This document shows positions 34,235-44,761 of a stretch of DNA of 64,000 nt, piece after piece. Below the pieces are notes generated by a model. The model made no database searches. It worked only from the letters and a program-made list of their open reading frames with translations, and was not told the origin of the DNA. The stretch is taken from contig NMRB01001458.1 in NCBI GenBank assembly GCA_002633025.1, positions 1-64,000 on the forward strand. Reading direction: 5' to 3'. Every line of letters starts with the position of its first letter. Position 1 is the first letter of the stretch. The position numbers and the translations under genes were made by a program. The DNA is from Notospermus geniculatus (lineage: Eukaryota > Nemertea > Pilidiophora > Heteronemertea > Lineidae).

Positions 34235-34525
34235 CCGCCAGCCAAGCTCGCAACGACAATACAAAATCTGGTGCCGCCGGCCATGCTCGCAACGACACTC
34301 GAAAATAAAATTCCAGTGCCGCCAGCCATGCTCGCAACGGCATCCCAAATATAACTCCAGTACCGCCAGCCATGCTCGCAACTGCACTCATATAACTCCA
34401 GTACCGCCAGCCATGCTCGCAACGGTACCCAAATAAATATAACTCCAGTACCGCCAGCCATGCTCGCAACGGCACTCAAAAGTATCACTCCAGTGCCGCC
34501 AGCCATGCTCGCAACGGCACGAAAA
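34235..34525. repeat. Minisatellite, about 44-bp unit, seven copies
   Basis: CCGCCAGCCATGCTCGCAAC starts units at 34,235, 34,274, 34,319, 34,363, 34,404, 34,451 and 34,495. Spacing is 39-47 bp with a variable A/T-rich half. Open frames through it encode a repeated VASMAGGTG peptide and are by-products. Confidence 0.88.
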
Positions 34526-34530
34526 TTAAA

Positions 34531-34659
34531 GGCCCGTTTCCACAGAAGCGGTAGCGTGAGCGTTGTGACGCTTCGCCCATTGTTTGGAAGCAGAGCGGCG
34601 AAAAATAACAAAAGATTTGACGCATCACGCAGCGTGAAACGCGTCTGTGGAAACGAGCC
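34531..34659. mobile_element. 129-bp MITE (GGCCCGTTTCCACAG ends)
   Basis: GGCCCGTTTCCACAGA at the left is mirrored by TCTGTGGAAACGAGCC at the right, flanked by TTAAA on both sides (34,526-34,530 and 34,660-34,664). The core GCGT-rich arms also pair. Confidence 0.75.
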
Positions 34660-34724
34660 TTAAACCAGCACACGCCCGGAAAACAGCCACACCACGAAAA
34701 CGGAACACAGCAAATAGGACGTAA

Positions 34725-34905
34725 GGCCCGTTTCCACTATAGCGGATTCCGCGGCGGTTTCCGGCGAGCGGTGCGGTTTTCACAGGGCTTTGGATAATCC
34801 TTCGATGGTGTAACAATACAATGGCCTATTGATTATCCGAATGTCTGTGAAAACCGCTCCGCTCGCCGCAAGACGCGGCGGAATCCGCTATAGTGGAAAC
34901 GGGCC
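34725..34905. mobile_element. 181-bp MITE (GGCCCGTTTCCACTATAGCG ends)
   Basis: Near-perfect foldback with GGCCCGTTTCCACTATAGCG at 34,725 and its complement ending 34,905. Same terminal family as 34,531-34,659. Confidence 0.8.
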
Positions 34906-35851
34906 ATTACCGTAGGCGAAGCGCGGACCTCCTTCCAATCCGAGCGTGAAAAGCGAAGTGAATGACAGGGGCTGCGCTAATCCGCTTTTATAAGGTTCGC
35001 TCGACGTTAGGTGTCGCCAGGGGTGGGTAGGTCACAACAAGGGTGTTAGGTGTTAGGATCAGGTGTCATGTGTTAAGAATAACACCAACACTTGATCTTA
35101 ACACCGGTTGTGACCTCACCCACTGTACGTGGGAGCTCAGAGTCTGAAAGAGCAATTATTTGAATATCATACTTGTTCATTCAATCATGGTTTAGTGGCA
35201 CCCTGTCTATCACTAGATGTAAAGTGATTGTGGCCAATCACTAAATTATACCCGCCGCTAAATGTGTAATGTTGAGTTAAGCATAAGCAAAAGTTGTAGT
35301 CATTCTACTTTGTAAAAGGGAAAGCATGATGCATGATGGCAACGATTTGCAAAAGTAGACAGACGGACGGACGAGTAAAAAATTAGCAGTATATATGCTC
35401 ACATTTACAACCACAATAAGTACTCTCTAGATAGAAATTGTTTTCAGTTCTCCAGTGACATCATCCATTGTACTGGGCATAAAGCAAGTGATCAGCAGTA
35501 CTACCATCCTGAGAATCTCAGGTCATTCACGGTCGTACCCTCCCTCGATGCCCTCAGGACATCCACCCAGTTTCGGTGGGAAGAGGGACATTCTCTCATG
35601 TGTAGACGCCAATTGGTAACTCACAAATAAACCATGCAATGCAGTGGGGAAATGACACTTAATGTAATAACCAAACATCGTACCTGTGCTACAACGTCTG
35701 CACACGTATCTGGTGTTACGAGTTACCGGATACCAGGCTCGTAGCATTGTATTTCATTCCATAATTTATGCACGCTGTCGAATGACAGCTGCCCCAAACA
35801 CATGAACTGGATCACACCTTCGTGTTTTGAAACTATCGGTACCGGTACGTA
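34906..35851. other. No gene; small foldback at 35,028-35,119
   Basis: GGTCACAACAAGGGTGTTAGG is mirrored by CTTAACACCGGTTGTGACC with inner GGTGTTA / TAACACC words, about 90 bp. The rest up to the CACTA-type terminus is unrecognised. Confidence 0.45.
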
Positions 35852-35867
35852 CACTGTAAAAAATAAG

Positions 35868-36240
35868 TGTTGGGGAACAACACATAATAAAACACATTTC
35901 AGACACACTTTTGCAACGCCCTTTTGCGTTGTTGGTAAAACACATTTATCTGTTTACTTTTAAACAGAATGTGTTGTAAATAAACCTCATTGTGTTTTTA
36001 TAAAAACACTTGTATGTGTTTAAATCCGATTATTTTGTTAAACACTATCCGTTTACAGGTTAAACACGTCATGTGTTTAGTCGCAACACATAGCGTTTGT
36101 TAAAAAACGCATTTATGTGTTTATAGCGCAGACACACTTTTACAACACAAAAACATGTTTATTAGTTACAAAATGTTTTATTTCAAACTCATGAAGTTTA
36201 TACAGATAAAACAGTACATGTTGAAATATGAACACATTTT
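35868..36240. promoter_or_regulatory. Left subterminal repeat array of the CACTA-like element
   Basis: About 370 bp dense in AACACA, TGTGTTT, AAACACATT and GTGTTGTAAA words in both orientations. In plant CACTA elements such subterminal repeats bind the second, accessory protein. That function here is inference. Confidence 0.65.
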
Positions 36241-38019
36241 CTAACCCCAACCACCGTGACCATCAGATGGTGCTAAGACATGGGATGTACCAAATTTAAA
36301 GTGTCCCCTTGGTCATGTAGGCCTACAAAGTAAAACAAACATCCTTCAAAAAAGAAAGGTTTTTCCTATAATACAATCAGTGACCACTTTGGAGGAAAAG
36401 TGGAGAAAGGAGTGCCAGGATTTTCATCATAATGGCAGTATTTGTCAATTACCTAACCTTCCTAAATGCGTTAACTCATATACTATTACCACTATCAGTA
36501 TACACGTTTGTGGTAGGCCTACATGTACTTAAAGAAGATTTGACCATCCAAGTTGTTGGTCAAATAGCACTACACAGTGTACGTCATAGACGTAACACAT
36601 GTAATTTCAAAATCAAAATCAAAAACTTGTTGTGGCAGAATTGCCAAGTGTTTCAGCATGTTATTATGTATCAGAGCAAAACCTAGCAATCACTTGCTTG
36701 TGACCAAATTCCCAGAGCAAATGTACCTTACTAATGTACACAGTTTTTGATTACAAAACATCTCTATTTTTTTATTACAAAACATCTCTATAACTTTGAC
36801 ACTTCAGGGTGGTTTACACCATTAAAATCCACATCAACCAATTTTCATATCTGTCTGATTTATAGGCACATGTAATACATGTACTTGAATATACCGTGAC
36901 TCCAATTTCCAACTCTTAAGATCACCTTGTATCAATGCAACAAAATTTTTAAAAAACATGGTCAGCTTCCTTGCCAAAAATTGGATTCTTAACATCCCAA
37001 AGAATGAAATGTACGGTAGGCCAGAACAGGTAGGCCTACTTGTATGCCAATCCAGTTTCAAAATTTCAAAATACATGAACTCAAAAAACTTTCAAGAGTT
37101 ACTGTACACAACGTCAGAGCAACAAAGATTACATCAAATACATGCAATTTTGTGAAATTATAAGTTGAATAGAAAACCCCATCACAAAATATCTATTCAT
37201 ATGCCTGTTGGCCAACAGCTGCACCTTATTAACAGCTTGCAAATTAAATCTGCAGTTATGAAAGGTTTTGAAAACAACATCGGGAATTACATCAAACACC
37301 GAGAATTTCCTTTCGTAGTTAAGTAAAAAACTGGGCCCATATTCATGAAGCCTCCGCAACTTTGGGTGCATGGAAATATTGCAAGGCAGTCAGTGACCAA
37401 TACGGCTTGTGCAGCCAAGCAATGGGTCATGTGAATAAAGACTAGCAAATGCTTTAACTTCGGATTTGTGCAGCATTGTCTAGTGCATTTATATTGCAAA
37501 ATTCAAGTAAAAGCATTTACTCATCTTTATTCACATGACCCAATAGCTTGCAGGCAAAGTTGTGAAGACTTCGTGAATATGGTTTGCTCAAGCTCAAGGG
37601 CAACAATCTGCCGACCTAAAAAACAATTTGTATACCTACTCATATCAACTTTGATATCTCAGGACGGTCACTATCCAAATCATGAACAAATCTTCAAACC
37701 TCCCTATCTGGCTTGTGCATACAAGTACTCACAATACACCACAATCATGACGATACAGCCCAAAAATTAACTGCTATCAAATCTTGGTCAAGTTACATCA
37801 TATTTCTGAACATCCTTGAATTCTAAGTAAATCTCACTGAACGCACATATAGGCTTTGTCTGTCGATAAAATTACCATTTAAAAATACAAAGATATCAAA
37901 ACTTTCAGAGTTAGTTGATACACCTGTATCAGACAAAAAAATAATTAGTCCATCGTTTGTCGCATTTGAGATCATCTAGTACACCTGTACCAATTCAACA
38001 TCTCACATAATTGTAGCAA
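36241..38019. other. Non-coding 3' region of the CACTA-like element
   Basis: No supported open frame. It contains the foldback MITE at 37,337-37,582. TTTATT words that could serve as minus-strand poly(A) signals occur, but none is clearly placed. Confidence 0.45.
37337..37582. mobile_element. Foldback MITE within the CACTA-like element
   Basis: CATATTCATGAAGCCTCCGC is mirrored by a diverged GAAGACTTCGTGAATATG. Arms of about 110 bp share GGGTCATGTGAATAAAGA and AGTAAAAGCATTTACTC-type words. A related copy lies at about 56,510-56,640. Confidence 0.7.
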
Positions 38020-38941
38020 CTACTTCTCCAAAATGTCAAGTTTTGCGATGAAGTGTTTATAGTCGCAGCTCTTCTCACCAGTGTAAGGATCCCCAATTAC
38101 GAAATGTTGAATGAAACCCAGCACCTGAGAGTATATCTTCGGATAATCAAGGTCCATCACGTAGTACACACCCATTAACACCAGCAATGCCTCAGGAATG
38201 GAACTACATTGAGCCGGAATTTCACAACCATCTCCAACAACAATAGCAGCCTCGAACTCATGTTGTTTTGTGAAGATAACAAGATACGGTGCATCGTTTG
38301 CCTCGGACTTGAGGTGCTTGTCAAATTCACTTTCGGGGACATCATCGAACACCTTGTACACAGGTCTTGACTTCTGGCCCTTGCCTTTTTTGAAGGCGGT
38401 TTGTTTGTGCAGGTAGGACAAAATGGGCAGTACTTTGTCACCAACCTGCAGATGAAGAAACAAAAATTAGCACTCAGTGTCAGCAATGGGGAACAACTGT
38501 AGTGAAATCAGATGCCGATACCTACCTATCGTTAACTAATTTTTTTTCCCAATGTCAGACAATTTCATTACCTCTTTTCTTTAAAAGTAAAACAAACCTG
38601 TGTGCCTGAATCTTTCAACAATAAGTTTCCCACATGAGAACAATGGAAATTAGCAGATTTTATACTCACAGTTGTCTTCTGTTTACTCGGATTATGCTTT
38701 AAAACGCTCCGTAGAGCCTTTTCCATGTTCACCCCCAGTGCTTCATATCGGTCATCTCGAATAAGCTGCTTGAAGTCTTCCATGATCTGAAAGACAAAAA
38801 TGTTGAAAATTAAATAGTTTAGTTAATTACCAGAACGAGGATGAGAATGGCTGCGACCCGACTATAAACTGTCATCTTCCCTTGGCGATATATATAAAGT
38901 GTATTATATTATTATATTATATTATATTATTATTATTATTA

Positions 38942-38999
<58 letters not shown>

Positions 39000-40822
39000 T
39001 ATATTATATTATTATACATGTATTATTATATTATGTGCTGCACAGTAGATACCGTATTGACCATCAATTTGACTTACGTATTTTCCTTCTGATAAAAAAG
39101 GGAATTCCTCAAGAATTTTTCTGATGCCAACGCCTTCATTCACCGATTGGATGAATTTTCGTCTGTTAGAGAATGTCTCTTTTAAAATGATTTTCATGTG
39201 AGAAACGTTACAGTCTTTTCCTTTTCCATATTCTCTCTTTACTTCATCCATATGACAGATATAGTCCTCCTCTGAAACGCTCTTTTGTGCGGTGGGTTCA
39301 GTGACTGCTGAGTTTCGTTTTGGTGTTGCCTTCATGAGCTTCATCTTCTTAGCAGCCTGGTCACCAGTGGTCGATGAGTGGTTATTGTTGATTTCAATAT
39401 CCTGGCTTTTCTTCTTCTTGTTCAACCGCTCGGTTCGAACCCTTTGACTCAGGGCTCGTGTTAAAGTTGACTGAAAAAAATTATTGAGCACATAGATGGT
39501 ACATGCTGTATACTGCTTTCCTGGCATGAAGCAGAACTCCGCTAATTATAGAGCTGCACCCTACACGATCCTTGGCCGGTATGGCAGGGATCAATGTCCT
39601 AGTGATGTAAGTCCGTGTGACTTTGTGTCACTTTTGTGACATAATCCTTTCACGAAGGAAGACTCTATCGGACTGTGCAATAGGGCCCGGACTTTGCTTC
39701 CAGGGGGCATTTGGTCAACAACGGAGCTGAAACAAACCACCTCAATCTAGGGTTCGCCTATTAACTGGACGACTGGTTTGCTTGGTCAGTTGCCCGAACT
39801 TCCATCTCAAGCAGTTCGCGGTGATTATAATTAGCATGTGAACAGTGAACAGTGATTCCTGGGACGGACTTAGACAATTTGAGTGTAACAGGAAGTTACC
39901 AAACTCCAACCTACCCATGGTTTTGTACCCTCTCTCTTAATACACGGGTACGCTCTGTACATTTTCTCACCAATGGTTCTGTAGATAGCTTGATTATCAA
40001 TAACACTAGGATATTCCGACAGGTAAAAGTGGGCAAGCTCACCCACAACCCTTTGCCAAACCATTCCCGACTCATTGTTTCTCAGGGAAGCCTTTACAAA
40101 TGAAGAAAATTCTGGGAGTGGTACTGTGCTGGTACAAATTGTAGGCCCCGGTTCAACTGCCGCATCCGTCTGAGATGGTGGTGAAGTGGCTTTCGTAATC
40201 TCGACATCAGCAACGGTTTCATTTTGCTGTCTTGGTTCCCCACAACTTACAACCTCTGAAATATTTACAGTGAAAATTATTTAGTGTTATAATTTCATGC
40301 CTGGAGTAGTTATGGCCTGGACTTTTTAAGCTACTTCAGATGGAGCCAAGAAGTTAACCTGAAAAAGATCAAGCATCTTTTGAATCGGAAAACATTTTGT
40401 ACCTTCAACAAGGCTGACTTCTTCAGACCATTTTTGACCTGGTTTGAGAGCAATTATTGGCTTGTCACCTGCGACCTCAAGGAGAACATCTTCATCGTCT
40501 ATATCGGTTCCATCTTCTTGCAGACAAAACCGAATCTGATTCGGCTCTTGCTGCTGTAGTTGCAACTTTTCGTTCGCTGCAAATATGAAAGATCGCATAA
40601 AAACTGGTAGAGAGAACTCTCGTTATTATACCGTCCACCGTTATAACGCCACAATTCCTGACCTGGCTTTCTCAATTAGATACTGACAATCCTGTATCAA
40701 TAAATATCAACAATTGCGAAAAGTGATGTTGACTTACCTTTCACCTGGAGAGCTGCCAAAGTATCAGCAATGATCATTTTCTTAATCTGATAGCAGTTTG
40801 TCCATACTTTAAACAGCGGCAT
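38020..40822 (-). CDS. CACTA accessory protein: CIDE-N-like domain plus SAMD3-like body, six exons
   Basis: Exons (minus strand) 40,822-40,738, 40,576-40,359, 40,253-39,915, 39,470-39,078, 38,786-38,670, 38,445-38,020 join in phase to 525 codons plus stop. Donors are GTAAGT, GTTAAC, GTAGGT, GTAAGT, GTGAGT; all acceptors end AG. The ATG at 40,822 (MPLFKVW) is chosen because it begins the first domain. Residues 1-80: PLFKVWTN...KKMIIADTLAAL, then FCLQEDGTDIDDED and IALKPGQKW, matching the CIDE-N/CAD fold of DFF/CIDE apoptosis proteins. The rest (WQRVVGELAHFYL, YRTIGEKMYRAYPC, ALSQRVRTER, KETFSNRRKFI, GVYYVMDLDYP) follows the SAM-less body of SAMD3-like proteins, many of which look transposon-encoded. 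Likely the element's second protein, perhaps DNA-binding; inferred. The least certain splice is 40,359/40,253, whose acceptor ends CAGAG. Confidence 0.75.
38900..39010. repeat. (TTA)n microsatellite in an intron of the accessory gene
   Basis: About 110 bp of TATTAT units inside the intron between exons 38,786-38,670 and 39,470-39,078. Confidence 0.9.
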
Positions 40823-41137
40823 TTCCAAATCTTTTCTGGTCAGTACTCGTGAATAAAGTGGGCAGGTCGAGAAATGCAACTATTGCAGCATGAAATGGTG
40901 GTATTAATTAAAGTGAAACATCCTGCATTGGGTTTATTCCAAGTTTACCCCTTCCCATTTCACCCCTAAAAGGAATTCTAGGGGGGCGGGGGATGGGAAG
41001 ACGCGAACTGAAGAAAGATAACGTTTCAAAGTTGCTCCATAATACTACAAACGCTGTACACTGATCTAACTGTAATGACTACAAAGTTCGTCCACCCATA
41101 ACACCTCAACAGAACTTTGTTCAATTAAACTCACTGA

Positions 41138-43612
41138 TTAAATATCAATGAATTCTGCAATATGAGAGTACCTATTGACAATGAAGAGTTCTCCACTACA
41201 TGGAAACACTGGCAGGGGCCATGTATTCTGGAGGTCCAAGAAGCGAACTAGGTCAAATTTTGAGGTTGAAGAAACCTGATAAGAATTCATCATCGGGACA
41301 AAACCTTCTGTTTGGAGAATTTCCATGAGGAACATTTTGCAGCTGTCTACAACGACCACTTTTTCAATGATGCCAAACTGGGGCTCACCCTCCTGCCAAC
41401 CAAGTGAAAGTGCAGCTCCAGCCATATACTTATGACCATGGACAACTGCATGCTTAGCAACATACACAGTGGGATCATTGGGATTTGATACAGCAAGTCC
41501 ATATCTGTTGCATAACCTTGTGAATTTCTCGACCAGATTTGGGCTGTCTTCTGCCAATCTAGTTTCTATTCCTTCTGATACACTATCTCCTGGATAGAGA
41601 AAGTTAGCAGACTTTGTGCCATCTACTGCCAACATACGTGAGCACATCCACAACTGATGCTTTTCTGCCATTGACTTGGCAACGTTTTTGAAACAATTCA
41701 TCTTCAGCCTTTTGAAAAATCCATGTTTCGCTTCGTATCTCATGCACCACTGATGCCTAAGTGGCCCAAACAGCATAATTTGCTGTGGTAGATGCACACA
41801 GTAGTGCATCTTGGGAGTCACTGATTGCCTGGGGTACAACGTTATGAAGGTCAAGTGGTGCGTACAGATCAGTTGCTGAAGCTGACCGGCGGTGTCATGA
41901 TCTGCATAGGGAGAGGTTGACAAAAGAACTATCTGAAGCAAACAGATGAAGTTCTTGTAGTTTGCATCATCTTCTGCTATCTTTGGGCCTATCACATGAG
42001 GAAGCACATAGCTCAATACTAGCGTGGCAGAACTTGTTTGCTTGATTTTAGTGTTAACAACAATGTGATTCTTCTCTATTTGTTCTGGTATGCTACCTCT
42101 GTCAAGGTATGAGTATGGGTAGGACTTAATGGAGCTATTCAACCAGCTGAGGGTGAAATAGTGTTCTTCATAGATACAGTGGTAGAGAAGAAGAGCAATT
42201 TCACTTGGAACAATACCCTCGAGGAGAACATGCATAGGATCATGCACTAAGCATGTGCAGAGTGGGAACTCTATATCCAGGAATGGGCTAGAGGAATTTA
42301 TTCCCCATAACTTGCTCCAGTAATCAAATGTTCGCCCCCTTAGATCAAGAAGGGCAGCACATCTCTCTCGGTGTTCTGTTTCATCACGCTTGTCAAAATC
42401 AGAAGAGTCGAATTTCAACTTCATGTCTTGCTTACTAGCATTGCACGTTCGACATGACTTCAGGGCAAAAGAAACACCTTCTTTAAAACCCCCCAACCAT
42501 TGGGCTGCCAACGTGTCGCATGGGCACATGACAAGAGCACCTTCAATTACAACTGACTGACCCTGAATTTCCATTTCTATGCCCCCGCTCTGCAACTGTT
42601 TGATTACACTGAGAAAATCCTTCAGTAAGGGTCTTGCACCAAACTTCCGTAAATCCTTCGATTTAGCGATTGCTACCAATTGAATTGCAACAAGTTTGGA
42701 CCTATATTGTGGGGGAATGTTTGCCAAAGCGAAGTAGAACATAGCCATTTTGTGCTTCTTTATATGTGCCCCCAACGGGTTCACCATTTCCACATCATCA
42801 TGACTGAGCACTATTTGTAAAGCATGGGGATTCCTCTGGAAAAGAGGGTGGCTCCTGATGAAGTCACCGTCACAGATATCATTCATGACACTATTCTGGC
42901 TTTGATGGGGATTTCGTACAAAGTTCCATACTTCGGGCAAATTCAGGAACAGTTCTATATTTTCTTTGAATGGGATAATTTGACCGTAGTGCTTGACCAT
43001 TTGAAGGCGACCCCTAACACGAGCCATGGTCTGCCCAAGGTACATATCTTTCGGTTGAAGTAAACCACAATGCTCTGCATAGAACTTTTTCCTCAAATGA
43101 TTTGTTGAAAAACCAGACAGTATATCAGGTTCAGTGAGTGGTTGCAATAGCCCAAGGTCATAGTTTCTTTCAAGAAACTTGTGCCTTAAATTGTTCACAA
43201 AGGTCTGCAAGAATGCTGCCATGTACGTCTGGGTTGAATTTACAATGGCATTCATAGCTGTTTGAGCAATATTGTTTTGGGTCTCAATATTGAGCAAGTA
43301 CACTGCTCCTAACATTTTCTCTTGCACTTGCAAATCAATATTCGGGTCAGGGGCTGTGTCATCTTCGTCATTAACATCTTGGTCATAAAACATCATTGCA
43401 TCATTCTCTGGTACTAATTGTTCTACGATGTTACCATGTTTTCTCGAAGTGTGAATTTTGAAGGCATTCCAACTTTTAGAAGTGTACATACAAGCGTCAT
43501 AAGAACATTGAACCAAGAAATTAGGATCATGCCGGTGGTTCCTCACAAGATGCTGTACAAGACCTGCATGACTGTCAGAAATAAAGTAACACATTGTACA
43601 CGGGTACTCCAT
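41138..43612 (-). CDS. CACTA/EnSpm-like transposase with N-terminal C2H2 zinc fingers
   Basis: Single uninterrupted frame of 824 codons from ATG 43,612 to a stop at 41,138. Residues 5-60 hold two C2H2 fingers (C-x2-C-x12-H-x4-H, then C-x4-C-x12-H-x4-H). The middle has HIKKHKMAMFYFALANIPPQ, CPCDTLAAQWLGGFKEG and CRTCNASKQDM. The catalytic region shows DPMHVLLEGIVPSEI near residue 455 and, near 615-640, TPKMHYCVHLP and CMRYEAKHGFFKRL. The paired D-x-MH-x-LLEG and RYEAKH blocks are hallmarks I associate with animal EnSpm-type transposases; their acidic residues are candidate DDE positions. No stops or frameshifts. The gene is the upstream of two on the element, about 315 bp from the accessory ATG, and faces away from the nearby 5' terminus at 44,759. 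Confidence 0.85.
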   Translation of the reverse strand: MEYPCTMCYFISDSHAGLVQHLVRNHRHDPNFLVQCSYDACMYTSKSWNAFKIHTSRKHGNIVEQLVPENDAMMFYDQDVNDEDDTAPDPNIDLQVQEKMLGAVYLLNIETQNNIAQTAMNAIVNSTQTYMAAFLQTFVNNLRHKFLERNYDLGLLQPLTEPDILSGFSTNHLRKKFYAEHCGLLQPKDMYLGQTMARVRGRLQMVKHYGQIIPFKENIELFLNLPEVWNFVRNPHQSQNSVMNDICDGDFIRSHPLFQRNPHALQIVLSHDDVEMVNPLGAHIKKHKMAMFYFALANIPPQYRSKLVAIQLVAIAKSKDLRKFGARPLLKDFLSVIKQLQSGGIEMEIQGQSVVIEGALVMCPCDTLAAQWLGGFKEGVSFALKSCRTCNASKQDMKLKFDSSDFDKRDETEHRERCAALLDLRGRTFDYWSKLWGINSSSPFLDIEFPLCTCLVHDPMHVLLEGIVPSEIALLLYHCIYEEHYFTLSWLNSSIKSYPYSYLDRGSIPEQIEKNHIVVNTKIKQTSSATLVLSYVLPHVIGPKIAEDDANYKNFICLLQIVLLSTSPYADHDTAGQLQQLICTHHLTFITLYPRQSVTPKMHYCVHLPQQIMLFGPLRHQWCMRYEAKHGFFKRLKMNCFKNVAKSMAEKHQLWMCSRMLAVDGTKSANFLYPGDSVSEGIETRLAEDSPNLVEKFTRLCNRYGLAVSNPNDPTVYVAKHAVVHGHKYMAGAALSLGWQEGEPQFGIIEKVVVVDSCKMFLMEILQTEGFVPMMNSYQVSSTSKFDLVRFLDLQNTWPLPVFPCSGELFIVNRYSHIAEFIDI

Positions 43613-43691
43613 TATTAGGCCATGCAGTCAATGTAAATATGAAATAGGCCTAGGACAAGGTGCTGGCCTGGGCATACGGTAGCCCCTAGTA

Positions 43692-44047
43692 TTTTTGAAA
43701 AACACACAGAAAACACTTGGCGTTTAATTTTGTTACTCCATTTCGCCCGTAGGGCCCGTGTCCAAATGTTTTTGAAAAACAGACAGGAAAAACACTAGGC
43801 GTTTAATTTTGTTACTCCATTTGGCCTGTAGGGCCCGTGTCCGATGTTTTTGAAAAACACACAGAAAAAACACTAGGCGTTTAATTGTGTTACTCCATTT
43901 CACCTGTAGGGCCCGTATCCGATGTTTTTGAAAAACACACAGAAAAAACACTAGGCGTTTAATTTTGTTACTCCATTTCACCTGTAGGGCCCGTATCCGA
44001 TGTTTTTGAAAAACACACAGAAAAAACACTTGGTGTTTAATTTTGTT
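43692..44047. repeat. 78-bp minisatellite upstream of the transposase gene
   Basis: Units starting TTTTTGAAAAACACACAGAA at 43,692, 43,769, 43,847, 43,925 and 44,003: four full copies (77, 78, 78, 78 bp) and a partial fifth. Each unit holds a CACTAGGCGTTTAA word similar to the subterminal repeats. 78 is divisible by 3, so a 98-codon minus-strand frame stays open through it; this is a by-product. Confidence 0.92.
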
Positions 44048-44469
44048 TACTACATCAGCAGCGCGCCTTTGATGCTAAAAGACATTGATAGGCCTACTCA
44101 TCAAGCCTGGGATCACAAACCTATAGGCCTAGGCCCTTATCCTAGGGGCGATGGCGACAACAGAACAGTCACTAAGCAGTTCAGTGTACAGCTTGTACAT
44201 GCCATGCATCAGCAGGCCCGCGATGCATAGCGATGGTCGGCATTGCGTAGGCCTACCGGCGGGGCCGATCAAATCAATTTGACAAGTGGTTAATATTCTT
44301 CAAATTTCAACTACACTTGTGAATTCGTTATCTTGAATCAGTTGGCCGAAGTCAGGCCCTTTGTGTTCCCAAGTATCACCTCGTAAATCGATGAAAATTC
44401 GAAAAGAATGCCAATGCCGCGCAGCAGACAGACGACCTTGCCACACCCTTTCACCGTTCATTTGCGCAT

Positions 44470-44748
44470 GCGTAACGGAAAATTTTCAAACACACTAAAC
44501 ACATTGCGTTTTGTATGCCAATGCAAAAAAAACACGATGCGTTTATGAAGTGTTTAATGTGTTAGATGATGAGCATTATGTGCTCGATGCAAGTGTTGGC
44601 CAGCAACGCTTTGCGTTTAACACCGATAGTTGTGTTTTTACAGTTACGCATTGCGTTTTCACAACAACACATGCTGTTTGAATTGGCCCGTACTATACAC
44701 ATTGTGTTTTCTAAAATGTGTTTTCATGTGTTTTGTTCCAAACACGCA
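44470..44748. promoter_or_regulatory. Right subterminal repeat array and probable promoter region of the CACTA-like element
   Basis: Dense in AAACACATTGCG, GTGTTTAATGTG, CGCATTGCGTTTT and TGTGTTTTC words in both orientations. It lies between the terminus and the transposase gene, so it probably contains the promoter as well as transposase-binding sites (inference by analogy with plant CACTA elements). Confidence 0.6.
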
Positions 44749-44761
44749 TTTTTACAGTGTA

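Larger units (their letters stand above)
35852..44759 (-). mobile_element. CACTA/EnSpm-like DNA transposon, apparently intact (8.9 kb)
   Basis: CACTGTAAAAA begins at 35,852 and its exact complement TTTTTACAGTG ends at 44,759. The inverted similarity continues imperfectly for about 30 bp (GTGTT..GGAACAA.ACACAT). TA flanks both sides (35,850-35,851 and 44,760-44,761), fitting a 2-bp target duplication. Both ends carry arrays of TGTGTT/AACACA words. Inside, on the minus strand, are an 824-codon transposase gene and a spliced accessory gene, both free of stops or frameshifts. CACTG termini, short target duplication, subterminal arrays and the transposase type together indicate the CACTA/EnSpm superfamily. 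A MITE (37,337-37,582) lies in the non-coding 3' part. Confidence 0.85.

Noticed and set aside
34235-34525. Possible CRISPR array
   Set aside because: Repeat and spacer are not distinct, spacing varies, spacers are similar to each other, no cas genes, and the genome is eukaryotic.
34159-34611. 150-codon minus-strand frame with VASMAGGTG repeats
   Set aside because: By-product of the 44-bp minisatellite; the unit length varies and the frame ends in a MITE.
43733-44029. 98-codon frame with a 26-residue repeat
   Set aside because: Explained by a 78-bp minisatellite whose length is a multiple of three.
44000-44230. 76-codon plus-strand frame downstream of the minisatellite
   Set aside because: No domain; overlaps the promoter-side region of the transposon.
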